Source: CAZUFB01 sp048173955 (GTDB lineage Bacteria; Actinomycetota; Coriobacteriia; Coriobacteriales; UMGS124). Taken from it: a DNA stretch of 40,288 nt. Of this stretch, positions 1-8,734 are shown piece after piece. The stretch covers positions 1-40,288 of the forward strand of contig DBEYOB010000076.1 of assembly GCA_048173955.1 (NCBI GenBank), given 5' to 3'. The notes beneath the pieces were generated by a model that saw only the letters and a program-made list of their open reading frames with translations, was not told the origin of the DNA and did not search any database. The translations under genes and the position numbers were made by a program. Within the stretch, counting starts at the first letter, position 1; every line of letters begins with the position of its first letter.

Positions 1-33
1 GTCCGGTACGACGCCCAAGAGACTAGCGGCGCC

Positions 34-126
34 GTTGGCGAAACCGGCGGAAGAACGTTGGCGGGATTGGCACATCTGCGTTGGCGCAACTGGCGGGTAT
101 GCGTTTGCGGAATCGGCGGGTTTTAC
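34..126. repeat. Degenerate 23-bp tandem repeat, four copies
   Basis: Four consecutive units begin at 34, 57, 80 and 103. Each opens with GTTGGCG or GTTTGCG and has a GGCGGG/GGCAC-like block in the middle. The first three units are exactly 23 bp and the last is 24 bp. Because the period is not a multiple of three, the short open frame across it is unlikely to be a gene. It lies directly beside the broken 3' end of the transposase and resembles other short tandem repeats in this window. Confidence 0.7.
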
Positions 127-133
127 ATTAGCG

Positions 134-1173
134 CTAACACCTGGCCGCCGATATCATCCCGCCGCGGGCCTGGCGCCTCTCCCTGGTCCTGAACACCGCC
201 GAGTAGTCGAAGCCCGGGGGCACCGCCGCGAACGCGTCGCGCGGGCCCCCGGCGGGAAGGAGAACTTCGCGTTGAGGTAGCTCGCGTACGGGCCGTTGAA
301 CCAGTCGTTGAGCCTGCCGTAGTCGCGCACCCCGAAGCGGGCTATGTCGTTGACCAGCCTCAGCTGCGCCGTGCGCATGTAGCGCTCGACGCGCCCCTTG
401 GCCTCCGGGGACTCCGCGAAGACCATCCTGACCCTCAGGCCCCTCATCATGAGCCCGAACTGGGTCCACTCGCCCCCCTTGGTGCTCCTGAACACCGAGT
501 GCTTGTCCGAGCAGAGCGGCTCGGGGACCCCGCGGGAGCGCAGCACCGCCGCCATCATGCGCGCGTAGCCCCGCGTGCACCCCCTGGGCATGAACCAGCC
601 GGCGGCGACCTCGGTCGTGGCGTCGTCCACCGCCAGGTGCAGCGCCCACGCCGACCCGTCGCCGAGCCAGTCGTAGGGCGTCGCGTCAACCTGCAGCATC
701 ATCCCCCTGCGCGGGAGCGGGTCGCGTATGGGGTGCGACACGCGCCCGCCGCAGGGGCGGGCGGGCCTTGAGGCGGGGGAGACCCAGCCCTCCCGGGCGA
801 ACAGGCCCCGGAACCACGAGGCGCTGCGCGGCCTCAGCCCGTAGCGCTCGACGTCGCCGGCCCTCTCGGGGTTCTCGAGCACGTCCTCGAAGAATATGTC
901 GCGGAACTGGGCGACCGTTATGTGCGGGTAGGGCCGCTTGAGCTCGCGCATGAACTCCAGCTCGGCGTCCGTGGCCGCGGTCGACGGCGGCCTGCCGGAG
1001 TTGCCGTGCCCCAGCGCGGCCTGCCTGCCACGCTCCGCGAGGTCCTTGGCCAGCCTCATGAGCTGCCGGCGGCTGTAGCCGGTCCTCCTGGAGATATCCT
1101 CGTAGGTGATCGACGGGTCCGCCCTCTTGGCCTCCAGCAGGTCCAGGGCCCTCTCCTTCGTCCTTTTGTCCAC
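134..1173 (-). pseudogene. Frameshifted, truncated DDE transposase
   Basis: This is an integrase-fold DDE transposase. An N-terminal helix-turn-helix (ITYEDISRRTGYSRRQ) is followed by a catalytic core with D in QVDATPYDW, D in CSDKHSVF and E in KGRVERY. The GTG at 1173 is preferred as start because a GGAGGGG box precedes it; the frame also runs open to an ATG at 1233. After NAKFSFPPG the reading frame turns into Arg/Ser-rich nonsense. Shifting frame at the G/C-rich run around 243-252 restores PRDAFAAVPPGFDYSAVF and then RTRERRQ, the usual family continuation. That frame stops at 134, well short of a normal transposase C-terminus. It is therefore most likely inactive. A programmed frameshift is possible but would not cure the C-terminal loss. 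Confidence 0.8.
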
Positions 1174-1271
1174 GCGCCCCTCCGTTCCCGTGTCCGGTTC
1201 TGGAGGGAGGGTACGGCACGGTGACATTTTCATTTGCGCCGGGGAAACCTAAAGGGTGACATTCTCATTCG
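134..1271 (-). mobile_element. Decayed insertion sequence (ISNCY/IS481-like)
   Basis: The element consists of a transposase pseudogene on the minus strand and a likely terminal region upstream of it. That end carries two near-identical direct copies, GGTGACATTTTCATTTG at 1220-1236 and GGTGACATTCTCATTCG at 1255-1271, 35 bp apart. These probably are transposase-binding repeats at the element's right end. No inverted counterpart is visible at the left, where the coding sequence stops early and a 23-bp tandem repeat follows, so the left end appears lost. The family assignment rests on the DDE transposase; the exact outer boundary is inferred. Confidence 0.6.
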
Positions 1272-1363
1272 TTAATAACACAAGATAGCCCTCAAAGTTG
1301 ACAGGAGGAGGTCAATCGGCAAAAAATATAAGATACTGATAATTTATAACACTGTCGGCAGAT

Positions 1364-1427
1364 CGCTGATATGAGAAGGGCCAAGCTTTTAATGGCTTGG
1401 CCCTTGGGGTAAAGCGTTATATCAGCG
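1364..1427 (-). terminator. Nested inverted-repeat terminator after the KSTD-like gene
   Basis: An inner perfect 11-bp stem (AAGGGCCAAGC at 1376-1386 with GCTTGGCCCTT at 1395-1405, 8-base loop) lies inside an outer perfect 9-bp repeat (CGCTGATAT at 1364-1372 and ATATCAGCG at 1419-1427). It sits about 30-95 bases downstream of the stop of the minus-strand flavoprotein gene, which makes it its likely transcription stop. The outer arms are unusual for a simple intrinsic terminator. Confidence 0.65.
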
Positions 1428-1457
1428 TTGCATTGCCACGAGGAAACTACAATGCCG

Positions 1458-3143
1458 TTATTCCCAATTGTCCAACTTGGCAGCATCTATGGCGGCTATA
1501 TAGGCGAACACCATTCCCGGCGCAACGGTTCCGCCGGCGCCGGCATAATACTTTCCGGGGGCGCCGCAGCCGGCACAGTTGCCGCAGGCGTACAAGCGCG
1601 GGACGATGCCTCCGAGCACGCTTTCGACCTGGCCAAATTCGTTGGTCTTGGGGCCGCCCTTGGTTCCCTGCAGGAATGGGACGATTTCGGCGGCGAAATA
1701 GGGCGGGTTGTTCATCGGCTCGAGACAGTCGGCAGGGCGGCCCGGGCCTCCCTGGTCGAACGTCGACTCGCCGCGGTGGAACTCGGGGTCGGCGCCCTCG
1801 GCGGCATATTTGTTGAAACGCTCGACCTGTGCGAGGAAGTTTTCAGTCGCCAGTTCGTCGAAGCCCATCTTCTCCGCCAGCTCCTCGAGCGTGTCGGCTT
1901 GAAGCACCCACTCGGGAGGCTCTGCGGCAGCTTCGACCCCCCAAAGGTTGCCGCCCGAGTCGGGCGTTGCGACGCCGTCGCCTCCGGCGTTGCGGTTGCG
2001 GTTGCCCTGATCGCACACGTACCAAGCGGGGATGTTGGTGTAGAGCATCTCGCCGGTGGTCTCACGACCGTTGCCGAAGCCATACCAGAACGAATCGTAG
2101 CTGGCAGCCTCGTCGCAGAAGCGACGCCCGTAGCGGTTGATCCACATAGACGAAGTGTCGTTCTGGTAGCAAAGCGGGGCGATGTTGGCGTCGACGATCT
2201 TTTGCGCGTACGCTTCCTCTCCGATTTGTTTGTAGGCGGCGTTACCCCAGCCGTAGCACATCATGGCGAGGTCGGCGCCCACGCCCTGGGCCATGCGAAT
2301 GCCTTTGCCGTCACAGGTTTCAACCTGGAATGTGCAGGGCGAGGGAATATCGAGGTAATGGAGTTTCATGTCTTCGTTGTAGTCAAACCCGCCGGTGCCC
2401 AGCAGTACGGCCTTGTTGGCCTTGATGCAGATAGTGTTGCCGTCCTTGTCAGTTGCAACCACGCCGAGCACTTCCTGGCGACCGTCGTCGAGCGTGCGGG
2501 CGATGAGACGTTCGGCGGTGGTGTGCATTAAGAACTGCCCGCCAAGTTCTTCGAACTTGTCGGCTTGAGGCTGGGTGTAGCCGACGCCGCTACCGGTCTT
2601 GCCGGTCTCGGGGTCCGTGATGGGTTTTACGGTACGCACCGCACGCGTAGCGCCTTCCCACTGTTCATGGTAGTCGGTACGGTCGGCGATGGCCCATTGG
2701 ACGCCGGTCTGCTCGGTTATGAAGTTAATCATGGGTGAAGCGTTGTCGATGAACGCATCGATGATTGCCTCGGTCGACAGGCCGTCGGCGACTTTTACCA
2801 TGTAGGTCTTGGCGGCTTCGCGGTCGTCTTCGGCGTAATCGTTGCAGGGGATCCAGACCGAACCCCCTGAAAGCGCGGTCGTTCCGCCCACGATGTCACG
2901 CGCTTCGATGCAGATGACGCTCATGCCTTCCGTAACGCCCTTGAGCGCTCCGGTGAGCGCCGTACCGGCACCCACGACGACGAAATCGGCCTCGTAGTCC
3001 CATGTTTCGGGAATGCCGACACTTGTCAACGGCGCCGCCTCATCTGCCAGTGCGGTACCGGCTCCGGCGAGTGCGGTTGAACCGAGGGCTACGCCCAACG
3101 CGGCCCGTCCTACGAACGACCTTCTGCTGATGTCCTGTGCCAT
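1458..3143 (-). CDS. Tat-exported 3-ketosteroid-dehydrogenase-like FAD oxidoreductase
   Basis: This is a 561-residue FAD_binding_2 protein. It opens with a twin-arginine signal (SRRSF at residues 6-10, hydrophobic stretch, ALADEA cleavage region), so it should act outside the membrane. The FAD Rossmann motif VVVGAGTALTGA lies near 55-66 and GGTTALSGGSVWIP near 86-99. The C-terminus does not carry the fumarate-reductase HGxNRLGGN signature. It has YYAGAGGTVAPGMVFAYIAA, which aligns by eye with the Y-P-G-P-G-x-T-I-G-P-A-M segment of 3-ketosteroid delta-1-dehydrogenases; Y533 and G537 match the catalytic Tyr and Gly of that block. A steroid or related cyclic enone is a plausible substrate, but this is inference. 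The gene is divergent from a 12-TM LuxR regulator, the usual Coriobacteriia layout for substrate-induced reductases. SD AAAGGAG precedes the ATG. Confidence 0.8.
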   Translation of the reverse strand: MAQDISRRSFVGRAALGVALGSTALAGAGTALADEAAPLTSVGIPETWDYEADFVVVGAGTALTGALKGVTEGMSVICIEARDIVGGTTALSGGSVWIPCNDYAEDDREAAKTYMVKVADGLSTEAIIDAFIDNASPMINFITEQTGVQWAIADRTDYHEQWEGATRAVRTVKPITDPETGKTGSGVGYTQPQADKFEELGGQFLMHTTAERLIARTLDDGRQEVLGVVATDKDGNTICIKANKAVLLGTGGFDYNEDMKLHYLDIPSPCTFQVETCDGKGIRMAQGVGADLAMMCYGWGNAAYKQIGEEAYAQKIVDANIAPLCYQNDTSSMWINRYGRRFCDEAASYDSFWYGFGNGRETTGEMLYTNIPAWYVCDQGNRNRNAGGDGVATPDSGGNLWGVEAAAEPPEWVLQADTLEELAEKMGFDELATENFLAQVERFNKYAAEGADPEFHRGESTFDQGGPGRPADCLEPMNNPPYFAAEIVPFLQGTKGGPKTNEFGQVESVLGGIVPRLYACGNCAGCGAPGKYYAGAGGTVAPGMVFAYIAAIDAAKLDNWE

Positions 3144-3168
3144 GGTGTTGCTCCTTTCAACAAAGGTT

Positions 3169-3192
3169 GGGCGATTAGCGTTTGAATCGCCC
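3169..3192 (-). promoter_or_regulatory. Leader hairpin of the KSTD-like gene
   Basis: GGGCGATT (3169-3176) and AATCGCCC (3185-3192) form a perfect 8-bp stem with an 8-base loop, about 26 bases upstream of the ATG on the minus strand. A related GGGCGATTC...AATCG motif occurs before the second exported flavoprotein at 28854-28879. It could be an mRNA leader structure or a DNA operator. Confidence 0.45.
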
Positions 3193-3265
3193 GACTGCTT
3201 CCGAGGATAGGCACTTTGACATGTGGGACCATCCTATCTCCGGTCCGATGGATGGCGGAGAATTG

Positions 3266-3296
3266 TTTGCATGCAAATCTCCTACTTAAGGTAGGA
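3266..3296. promoter_or_regulatory. Two adjacent palindromes between divergent flavoprotein and LuxR genes
   Basis: A perfect 12-bp palindrome, TTTGCATGCAAA (3266-3277), is followed by TCCTAC-TTAAG-GTAGGA (3280-3296). Both lie in the 244-bp divergent gap between the flavoprotein and the membrane LuxR regulator. Dyad sites here are the natural candidates for binding by the dimeric LuxR-type HTH; assignment to that regulator is inference. Confidence 0.45.
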
Positions 3297-3387
3297 TGCA
3301 TGGCGTCGGTGCCTATTGCCAAAGGTCGGCTTACAATATCCGCGAAGGTTTTTACGGTTCGAAGCTGATGACTCTAAGGGGGTGGTA

Positions 3388-4869
3388 ATGCTGGATAACC
3401 GACTGAACAAAGAGTCTGGCAGGGGTTTACCGAAAGCCATGGTCGCGTCTGCGGTCTTCGCCATGACCTGGGTTTTGCTTGCGAGGTTCTCGTCCGTGCT
3501 ATTTGTGTTTGACCCAACGGTGGAGGCAAGCGGATTGGTATCCGTATGTGCGCTTGCGGCGATGCTTCTGGGTGCATGCGTTAGTCCGGCGCTGTCGCGT
3601 GCGCTCCGTTCCGTAAAAAGTTGGCTTGCGTTCAATGTCGTTTCGTGCGTCGCGGCGGTGCTGGTCAGTGTGACACCGCATGTGGTACGTGCGATTGGTG
3701 CAACGTGCGAGCTCTCGTGGGCTGTAATTGGGCTGCTGTATGGGTTCGCCCTTCTCGGATATGCGGTGGATGCCGTTGCACTCATCGTGCGCATCGGGTG
3801 GAGAGGAGTGTTGCGGCTGGCGGCAACCGTGCTGCCACTCGCTCTTGCCTGCTATGCCGCAATCGGTTGTCTTGTTCCTGGGCGTTGGGGTTTTCTGATA
3901 GCCCTGCTGCCTCTGTTGTCGTGCTGCAGTCTTGCGGTTTGGTTTGACGGGCGTCCCGAAACGCAGGGATGTGTTTCGTTCGGTTCGATGTTCAAGCCGG
4001 TTGATGCGTCTGAATCGAGCAGGGCTCTTTTTCGGGTTCTGCTGTTCTTTACCGGATGCCTGACCGCTTTCATGCCGGTTATGCACCCCAAGACAACCAA
4101 CCTTGCTCCGTTCTTTTTGGAACAGGGGACCTATTTCGGCCAAGTTGGCTGGAGTTGCGTTGCCGCCATCGCGCTTTTGGCCATTTTGCTGTCGGTGCTC
4201 AACGTGGTTTTCAATAGACGCAAGGCCGGGGTCACGTTGCTTGTAGCTGCGGTGCTCGTCTTATTTGCCGCAATGTTTTTCTTTCTTCCCTCCATGAGCA
4301 CGAGCGCGCTGCCGTTCGTGCTCATTATGCCGTTTTCGGTTGTGCTGATGCTGTTGGTTGTTGTTTTGCTCGTAGAGCGCTCGAAGGCAAACGAGAAGGG
4401 CATGCTCTTTGGATTGCGCGAAGGGTTTACGGTTATGGTGGCGGGAGGATTGTCCGCCGGTATATTTGCCTACGCGTTTCTGGGTCCCCTTTACAACGTA
4501 TCGGTGTTTCAGGACGCATTGTTTAGTTCAATCCCTGCCATATTGCTGATAGTTGTCTTGATTTTGATTTTCTGCTTTCGGAACGACTGTACTCGGTTGG
4601 TGCCACCAAAAACTGTTTCCGATGCGGGGCAAGGAGATGAAGGGGCCAAATCGTCAGTTTCCATTCGATGCTCGCAGATTTCCGAGAAGCATGGGTTGAC
4701 GAGGCGCGAAACAGAAGTGCTGGTTTTGCTGGCCGAAGGTCGCAACGAGCCTTATATCGAGGATGTTCTGGGCATATCGCGTACGACGGTAAAAACGCAT
4801 ATTACCCATATCTATCGCAAGGTGGGGGTTTCATCGCGACAAGGCTTGCTTGACGTGCTTTGGGAGTAG
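3388..4869 (+). CDS. Membrane-bound LuxR-family transcriptional regulator
   Basis: This is a 493-residue protein. The first ~400 residues are almost entirely hydrophobic helices, roughly twelve membrane segments. The last ~57 residues are a LuxR/GerE helix-turn-helix (LTRRETEVLVLLAEG ... LGISRTTVKTHITHIYRKVG). The ATG at 3388 follows an AAGGGGGTGG Shine-Dalgarno box; a TTG at 3316 would only add an unlikely basic extension. Fused 12-TM-LuxR proteins are characteristic of Coriobacteriia, where they sit beside and control inducible reductase genes. Divergent transcription from the KSTD-like flavoprotein suggests it senses that enzyme's substrate through the membrane domain. GC is visibly lower than in the surrounding genes. 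Confidence 0.85.
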   Translation: MLDNRLNKESGRGLPKAMVASAVFAMTWVLLARFSSVLFVFDPTVEASGLVSVCALAAMLLGACVSPALSRALRSVKSWLAFNVVSCVAAVLVSVTPHVVRAIGATCELSWAVIGLLYGFALLGYAVDAVALIVRIGWRGVLRLAATVLPLALACYAAIGCLVPGRWGFLIALLPLLSCCSLAVWFDGRPETQGCVSFGSMFKPVDASESSRALFRVLLFFTGCLTAFMPVMHPKTTNLAPFFLEQGTYFGQVGWSCVAAIALLAILLSVLNVVFNRRKAGVTLLVAAVLVLFAAMFFFLPSMSTSALPFVLIMPFSVVLMLLVVVLLVERSKANEKGMLFGLREGFTVMVAGGLSAGIFAYAFLGPLYNVSVFQDALFSSIPAILLIVVLILIFCFRNDCTRLVPPKTVSDAGQGDEGAKSSVSIRCSQISEKHGLTRRETEVLVLLAEGRNEPYIEDVLGISRTTVKTHITHIYRKVGVSSRQGLLDVLWE

Positions 4870-4912
4870 TATGTTGATTGCCCGATGGTGAAAACAGCCG
4901 TGGGGGGTCGCA

Positions 4913-5263
4913 TTGGACAACGCCAAGGTCTACGCGATGCCGTTTGCCAAGGTCTACGGGCTGCTCGTGCAAAAGGCCGAGCGCAAGGGTCGCACGCGCG
5001 ACGAGGTCGACGAGGTGACGTGCTGGCTTACCGGCTACGATCGAGCGGGCATCGCGCAGCAGCTCGAGCGCGATGTCGACTACGGGACGTTCTTCAATGA
5101 GGCGCCCGCCTACAACCCGGCGAGCGAGCTGATTCGCGGTGTGGTGTGCGGTGTGCGGGTCGAAGACGTCGAGGAGCCCCTCATGAAGCGCATCCGCCAG
5201 CTCGACAAGCTGGTCGACGAGCTCGCCAAGGGCAAACCGATGGAGAAGATCCTGCGCGGCTAG
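4913..5263 (+). CDS. DUF2200 family protein
   Basis: This 116-residue soluble protein matches the DUF2200 pattern throughout: FAKVYGLLVQKAERKGRTR, EVTCWLTGYD, FFNEAPAYNP, GVVCGVRVE, and the C-terminal LDKLVDELAKGKPMEKILRG. The TTG at 4913 fits the family's usual length and follows a purine-rich GGGGGG stretch. The function is unknown; the fold is small and cytosolic with no signal peptide. It follows the LuxR gene by 43 bp but differs in base composition, so co-transcription is doubtful. Confidence 0.85.
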   Translation: MDNAKVYAMPFAKVYGLLVQKAERKGRTRDEVDEVTCWLTGYDRAGIAQQLERDVDYGTFFNEAPAYNPASELIRGVVCGVRVEDVEEPLMKRIRQLDKLVDELAKGKPMEKILRG

Positions 5264-5384
5264 GCCCGCTTTGCGGCGTGGTCAGCCCCAGCCCCGTGCG
5301 CAGCCATCGCCAAGCCCTCCGGCAGCGCTTTGCAACCCCATGCAGCCCCGCCTCTGTAAGACCATGCGAGTGAAAGGTCCGCCC

Positions 5385-5903
5385 ATGTCCCTCGAGTCCG
5401 TCCGCGAGTTCCTTGCCGAGCGCGGCTATGCCGACCGCGTGCTCACCTTCGACATCTCGAGCGCCACGGTCGAGCTCGCCGCGCGTGCGGTGGGCGTGCC
5501 CGAGGCGCAGATTGCCAAAACCCTGTCGTTCGACGCCACGGCCAAGGGCGCGACTGTGTCTCCAGGTGTCTCGGCGCCGCGCACGGTCCTCGTCGTCGCG
5601 GCAGGCGACTCGCGCGTCAATTCGAGCAAGTTCAAGCATGCTTTCGGGGCAAAACCAACGATGCTCGGGCATGACGAGGTCGAGGCGCGCACGGGCCATC
5701 CGATAGGCGGGGTGTGCCCCTTTGCGACGGCTCCGGGTGTTGAGGTGTGGCTCGACGAGTCCCTGCGTCGCTTCGACGTGGTGTACCCGGCGGCCGGTAC
5801 GGCGGCGAGCGCGGTGCGTCTGACGCCGGACGAGCTCCAGGACGCCTGCGGGGAGGCGTTCTCCGGTTGGTGCGATGTGTGCAAGACCGTCTTGGAAGGC
5901 TGA
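5385..5903 (+). CDS. ybaK: YbaK/EbsC-type aminoacyl-tRNA deacylase
   Basis: This 172-residue protein belongs to the YbaK/ProX editing family, which hydrolyses mischarged Cys-tRNA(Pro) or similar species in the cytosol. Family marks are the N-terminal EFLAERGYADRVLTFD, QIAKTLSF, the Lys-containing NSSKFKHAFG and the GGVCPF loop (HPIGGVCPFAT). The ATG at 5385 is chosen because AAAGG lies 8 bases upstream; an in-frame ATG at 5364 would add seven residues. The C-terminal CDVCK pair is not a standard catalytic feature. The molybdoenzyme gene downstream is 140 bp away and probably has its own promoter. Confidence 0.87.
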   Translation: MSLESVREFLAERGYADRVLTFDISSATVELAARAVGVPEAQIAKTLSFDATAKGATVSPGVSAPRTVLVVAAGDSRVNSSKFKHAFGAKPTMLGHDEVEARTGHPIGGVCPFATAPGVEVWLDESLRRFDVVYPAAGTAASAVRLTPDELQDACGEAFSGWCDVCKTVLEG

Positions 5904-6043
5904 CATTCATTCAACCCGCCTTGCCTGATAGTATGGATACAACGGATGGCTGTGCGCATACCGCTGCGAGGGGGAGCGGGTGTCGTTGCCGTCTGGCCCG
6001 TCGCGCCGCGGCGGGTACATCCAGAGGGAGAGGGGAGTACGGA

Positions 6044-8704
6044 ATGGACAAGGCTACGCATCCGACCTTCGGCCGGCCGAGCGCGTCGATGAGCCGCCGC
6101 ACCTTCGTCGAGTGGGCGGCCGTGCTGGGCGGCGGCTGCGCGCTTGCCGGCAGCGTCCCGGTGGCAGCGCTTGCCGACGACGCGGCTGCCGCAGCGTCTG
6201 GCGAGGCGCCCGAGCCGCCTGCAGCCGAGCCGTTCGACTACGACAAGATAGTGTGGAGCGGGTGCCATGTGAACTGCGGCAGCCGCTGCCCGCTCAAGAT
6301 GTACGTCAAGGACGACACGGTGGTGCGCGTGGGCATCGACGACGACGGCAGCGACGTCTTCGGCCCCGGCGAGATCTACCAGATGCGCTCGTGCGTGCGC
6401 GGCCGCACCAACCGCCAGCGCCTCTACAACGACTCGCGCATCCAGACGCCGCTGCGCCGCGTCAAGGGCACCAAGCGCGGCGAGGGCAAGTACGAGGCAA
6501 TCTCCTGGGAAGAGGCGATCGACGAGATCGCCAGCGCCATGGTGGCCATCAAGGAGAAGTACGGCAACGACGCCTTCTACATCCAGTACGGCACCGGCCA
6601 GCTCGGCGGCACGGTGAGCAAGTCGTGGGCGCCCGACAACACGATGTTCGCGCGTCTGCTCAACTGCTTCGGCGGCTACCTGCGCCACTACTGCGACTAC
6701 TCCACCGGCCAGATCAACTGGGAGCTGCCGCTGTTCAACGGCGACGCCTACTCCAACAACGAGGTCACCGACCTGGTGAACTCCAAGAACATCGTGCTGT
6801 TCGGCAACAACCCCGCCAACACCCGCATGAGCGGTTCGGCAATGCAGTACCTCATCACCCAGGTGCGACTGCAGAACCCCGAGGCCAAGATCGTGGTCGT
6901 CGACCCCATCCTGTCCGACACCGCGGTGGGCGTCGCCAACCAGTGGATCCCCATCAAGCCGGGCACCGACATGGCGCTCATCGCCGGCATGGTGTACTAC
7001 CTGCACACCAACGGCAAGCTCGACGAGCAGTTCGTCCGCGACAACTTCATCGGCTTCTACAGCGACACGTTCCTCGACGAGGTGGCGCAGGGCGAGCCCC
7101 CGAGCAACGCGTTCTTCGGCTACGACAAGAGCGGCACCCTCACCGTCGACCAGGACATGTCCTACGAGGCCTACCTCATGGGCACCGGCGCCTACGAGGG
7201 AACCGGCGAGAAGACCCCCGAGTGGGCGGCCTCCATCACCGGCGTGCCGGCGCAGACGATCGTCGACCTCGCCGAGCTCTACCTCGACGGCCCCACCGCC
7301 ACCATCCAGGGTTGGGGCCCGCAGCGCCACCAGGCCGGCGGCTACAGCGCCCGCGCCATCGGCATGATCGCGGCGCTCACCAAGAACGTGGGCATCTCGG
7401 GCGGCGGCACCGGCGCGCGCGAGGCCACGGGCGGGGTGGGATACCCGTTCCCGGCGCAGATCCCCAACCTGGTGGAGAAGAACACCGTCACCACGTGCGT
7501 GAGCTTCTTCGACTGGTACCACGCCATCGAGGACTACCAGTCGATGAACGACGCCACCTGGGGCGTGCGCAACATCGACAACACCGGCGCCATGACCTAC
7601 GCCGAGGAGCCGGGCACCGTGGCGCTCAAGGCCCCCATCAAGTTCATCTGGAACTACGCCTCCAACGTCATGATGGGCCAGCACGGCGACATCAACGAGA
7701 TGCTGCGCCTCTACAACCTGCCCGACGAGGACGACTCGGGCCTCACCATGGTGGTGACCGACGACGTGTACATGACGCCCACCGCCATGATCTCCGACAT
7801 CATCCTGCCCGGCACCACCGCCTTCGAGGAGACCGACATCATCACGGGCGGCAGCGCCTGGACCGGGTTCGCCCTGTGCGAGGAGCCCGCGGTGGCGCCG
7901 CTGTTCGAGGCCAAGCCGGTCTACGAGATCTGCTGCCTGCTCGCCGAGAAGCTCGGCGTGTACGACGAGTTCACCGAGGGGCGCACGCAGGAGGGTTGGG
8001 TCGAGTGGCTCTACGACCAGGCCGTCGAGGCCGGCGCCGACCTGCCCGCGACCTTCGAGGAGTTCAAGACCCAGCAGTACTTCAAGCAGACCGACGACCA
8101 CACCCCCGCGGTGTACGAGAAGCCCGAGCAGCTCGCCACGCCCTCGGGCAAGTGGGAGGTCTTCTCCAAGCAGGCGTACAACATCTCCAAGCAGTGGGAC
8201 GTCACCGGCGGCGGCTACCTGCCCGACGACGGCATGGGTGAGATCCATCCCCTGCCCGAGTTCTTCGTGGCGCCCGAGGGCGAGGGCGACGAGGCCGCGA
8301 TCGCCAAGTACCCCTACATGTGCATCGGCCAGCACCAGAAGACCCGCACCCACTCGAGCTACGGCAACGTCGAGTGGCTCAAGCAGGTCGCCCCGCAGCA
8401 GCTCTGGGTCAACACGGCCGACGCCGCCGAGCTCGGCATCTCCAACGGCGACATGGTCGAGGTCTACAACGACCGCGGCCGCGTGCAGATCACGGCCAAG
8501 GTCACGCCGCGCATCATGCCCGGCGTGATGAGCCTGCCCCAGGGGGCCTGGTACGAGCCCGAGAGCTTCGAGCCTGACATGGTGGGCAGCGTGGACAACG
8601 TGGACCACGGCGGATGCGTGTCGGTCCTCACGAGCGTGCGCCCCACGCCCATCAGCAAGGGCAACGGCGTGCACACCTGCCGCGTCGCGGTGAAGAAGCT
8701 CTAG
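6044..8704 (+). CDS. Tat-exported DMSO-reductase-family molybdopterin catalytic subunit
   Basis: This 886-residue subunit starts at an ATG preceded by a GAGGGAGAGGGGAG stretch. The Tat motif SRRTF (residues 17-21) and ALADDAA cleavage region show export with its cofactor folded in. A [4Fe-4S] site is formed by C74, C78, C82 and C117. S220 in HYCDYSTGQ is in the position of the Ser molybdenum ligand of DmsA-type enzymes. The C-terminal molybdopterin-binding domain (YMCIGQHQKTRTHSSYGNVE through GNGVHTCRV) is intact. It would reduce an S- or N-oxide or related electron acceptor during anaerobic respiration; the true substrate cannot be read from sequence. It leads an operon with the Fe-S subunit 30 bp downstream and a TorD-like chaperone further on. 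An N-terminal Ala/Glu/Pro linker follows the signal. Confidence 0.9.
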   Translation: MDKATHPTFGRPSASMSRRTFVEWAAVLGGGCALAGSVPVAALADDAAAAASGEAPEPPAAEPFDYDKIVWSGCHVNCGSRCPLKMYVKDDTVVRVGIDDDGSDVFGPGEIYQMRSCVRGRTNRQRLYNDSRIQTPLRRVKGTKRGEGKYEAISWEEAIDEIASAMVAIKEKYGNDAFYIQYGTGQLGGTVSKSWAPDNTMFARLLNCFGGYLRHYCDYSTGQINWELPLFNGDAYSNNEVTDLVNSKNIVLFGNNPANTRMSGSAMQYLITQVRLQNPEAKIVVVDPILSDTAVGVANQWIPIKPGTDMALIAGMVYYLHTNGKLDEQFVRDNFIGFYSDTFLDEVAQGEPPSNAFFGYDKSGTLTVDQDMSYEAYLMGTGAYEGTGEKTPEWAASITGVPAQTIVDLAELYLDGPTATIQGWGPQRHQAGGYSARAIGMIAALTKNVGISGGGTGAREATGGVGYPFPAQIPNLVEKNTVTTCVSFFDWYHAIEDYQSMNDATWGVRNIDNTGAMTYAEEPGTVALKAPIKFIWNYASNVMMGQHGDINEMLRLYNLPDEDDSGLTMVVTDDVYMTPTAMISDIILPGTTAFEETDIITGGSAWTGFALCEEPAVAPLFEAKPVYEICCLLAEKLGVYDEFTEGRTQEGWVEWLYDQAVEAGADLPATFEEFKTQQYFKQTDDHTPAVYEKPEQLATPSGKWEVFSKQAYNISKQWDVTGGGYLPDDGMGEIHPLPEFFVAPEGEGDEAAIAKYPYMCIGQHQKTRTHSSYGNVEWLKQVAPQQLWVNTADAAELGISNGDMVEVYNDRGRVQITAKVTPRIMPGVMSLPQGAWYEPESFEPDMVGSVDNVDHGGCVSVLTSVRPTPISKGNGVHTCRVAVKKL

Positions 8705-8734
8705 CGGCCAGTGCCAGGAGAGGAGGAACCAGCC

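Noticed and set aside
35..280. Possible small gene at the left edge
   Set aside because: The frame runs through a 23-bp tandem repeat that is not a multiple of three and continues into the transposase; no RBS or domain.
5904..6043. FNR/CRP-type site before the molybdoenzyme operon
   Set aside because: TAGTAT is a weak -10 candidate but no TTGAT-N4-ATCAA or other recognisable operator could be found.
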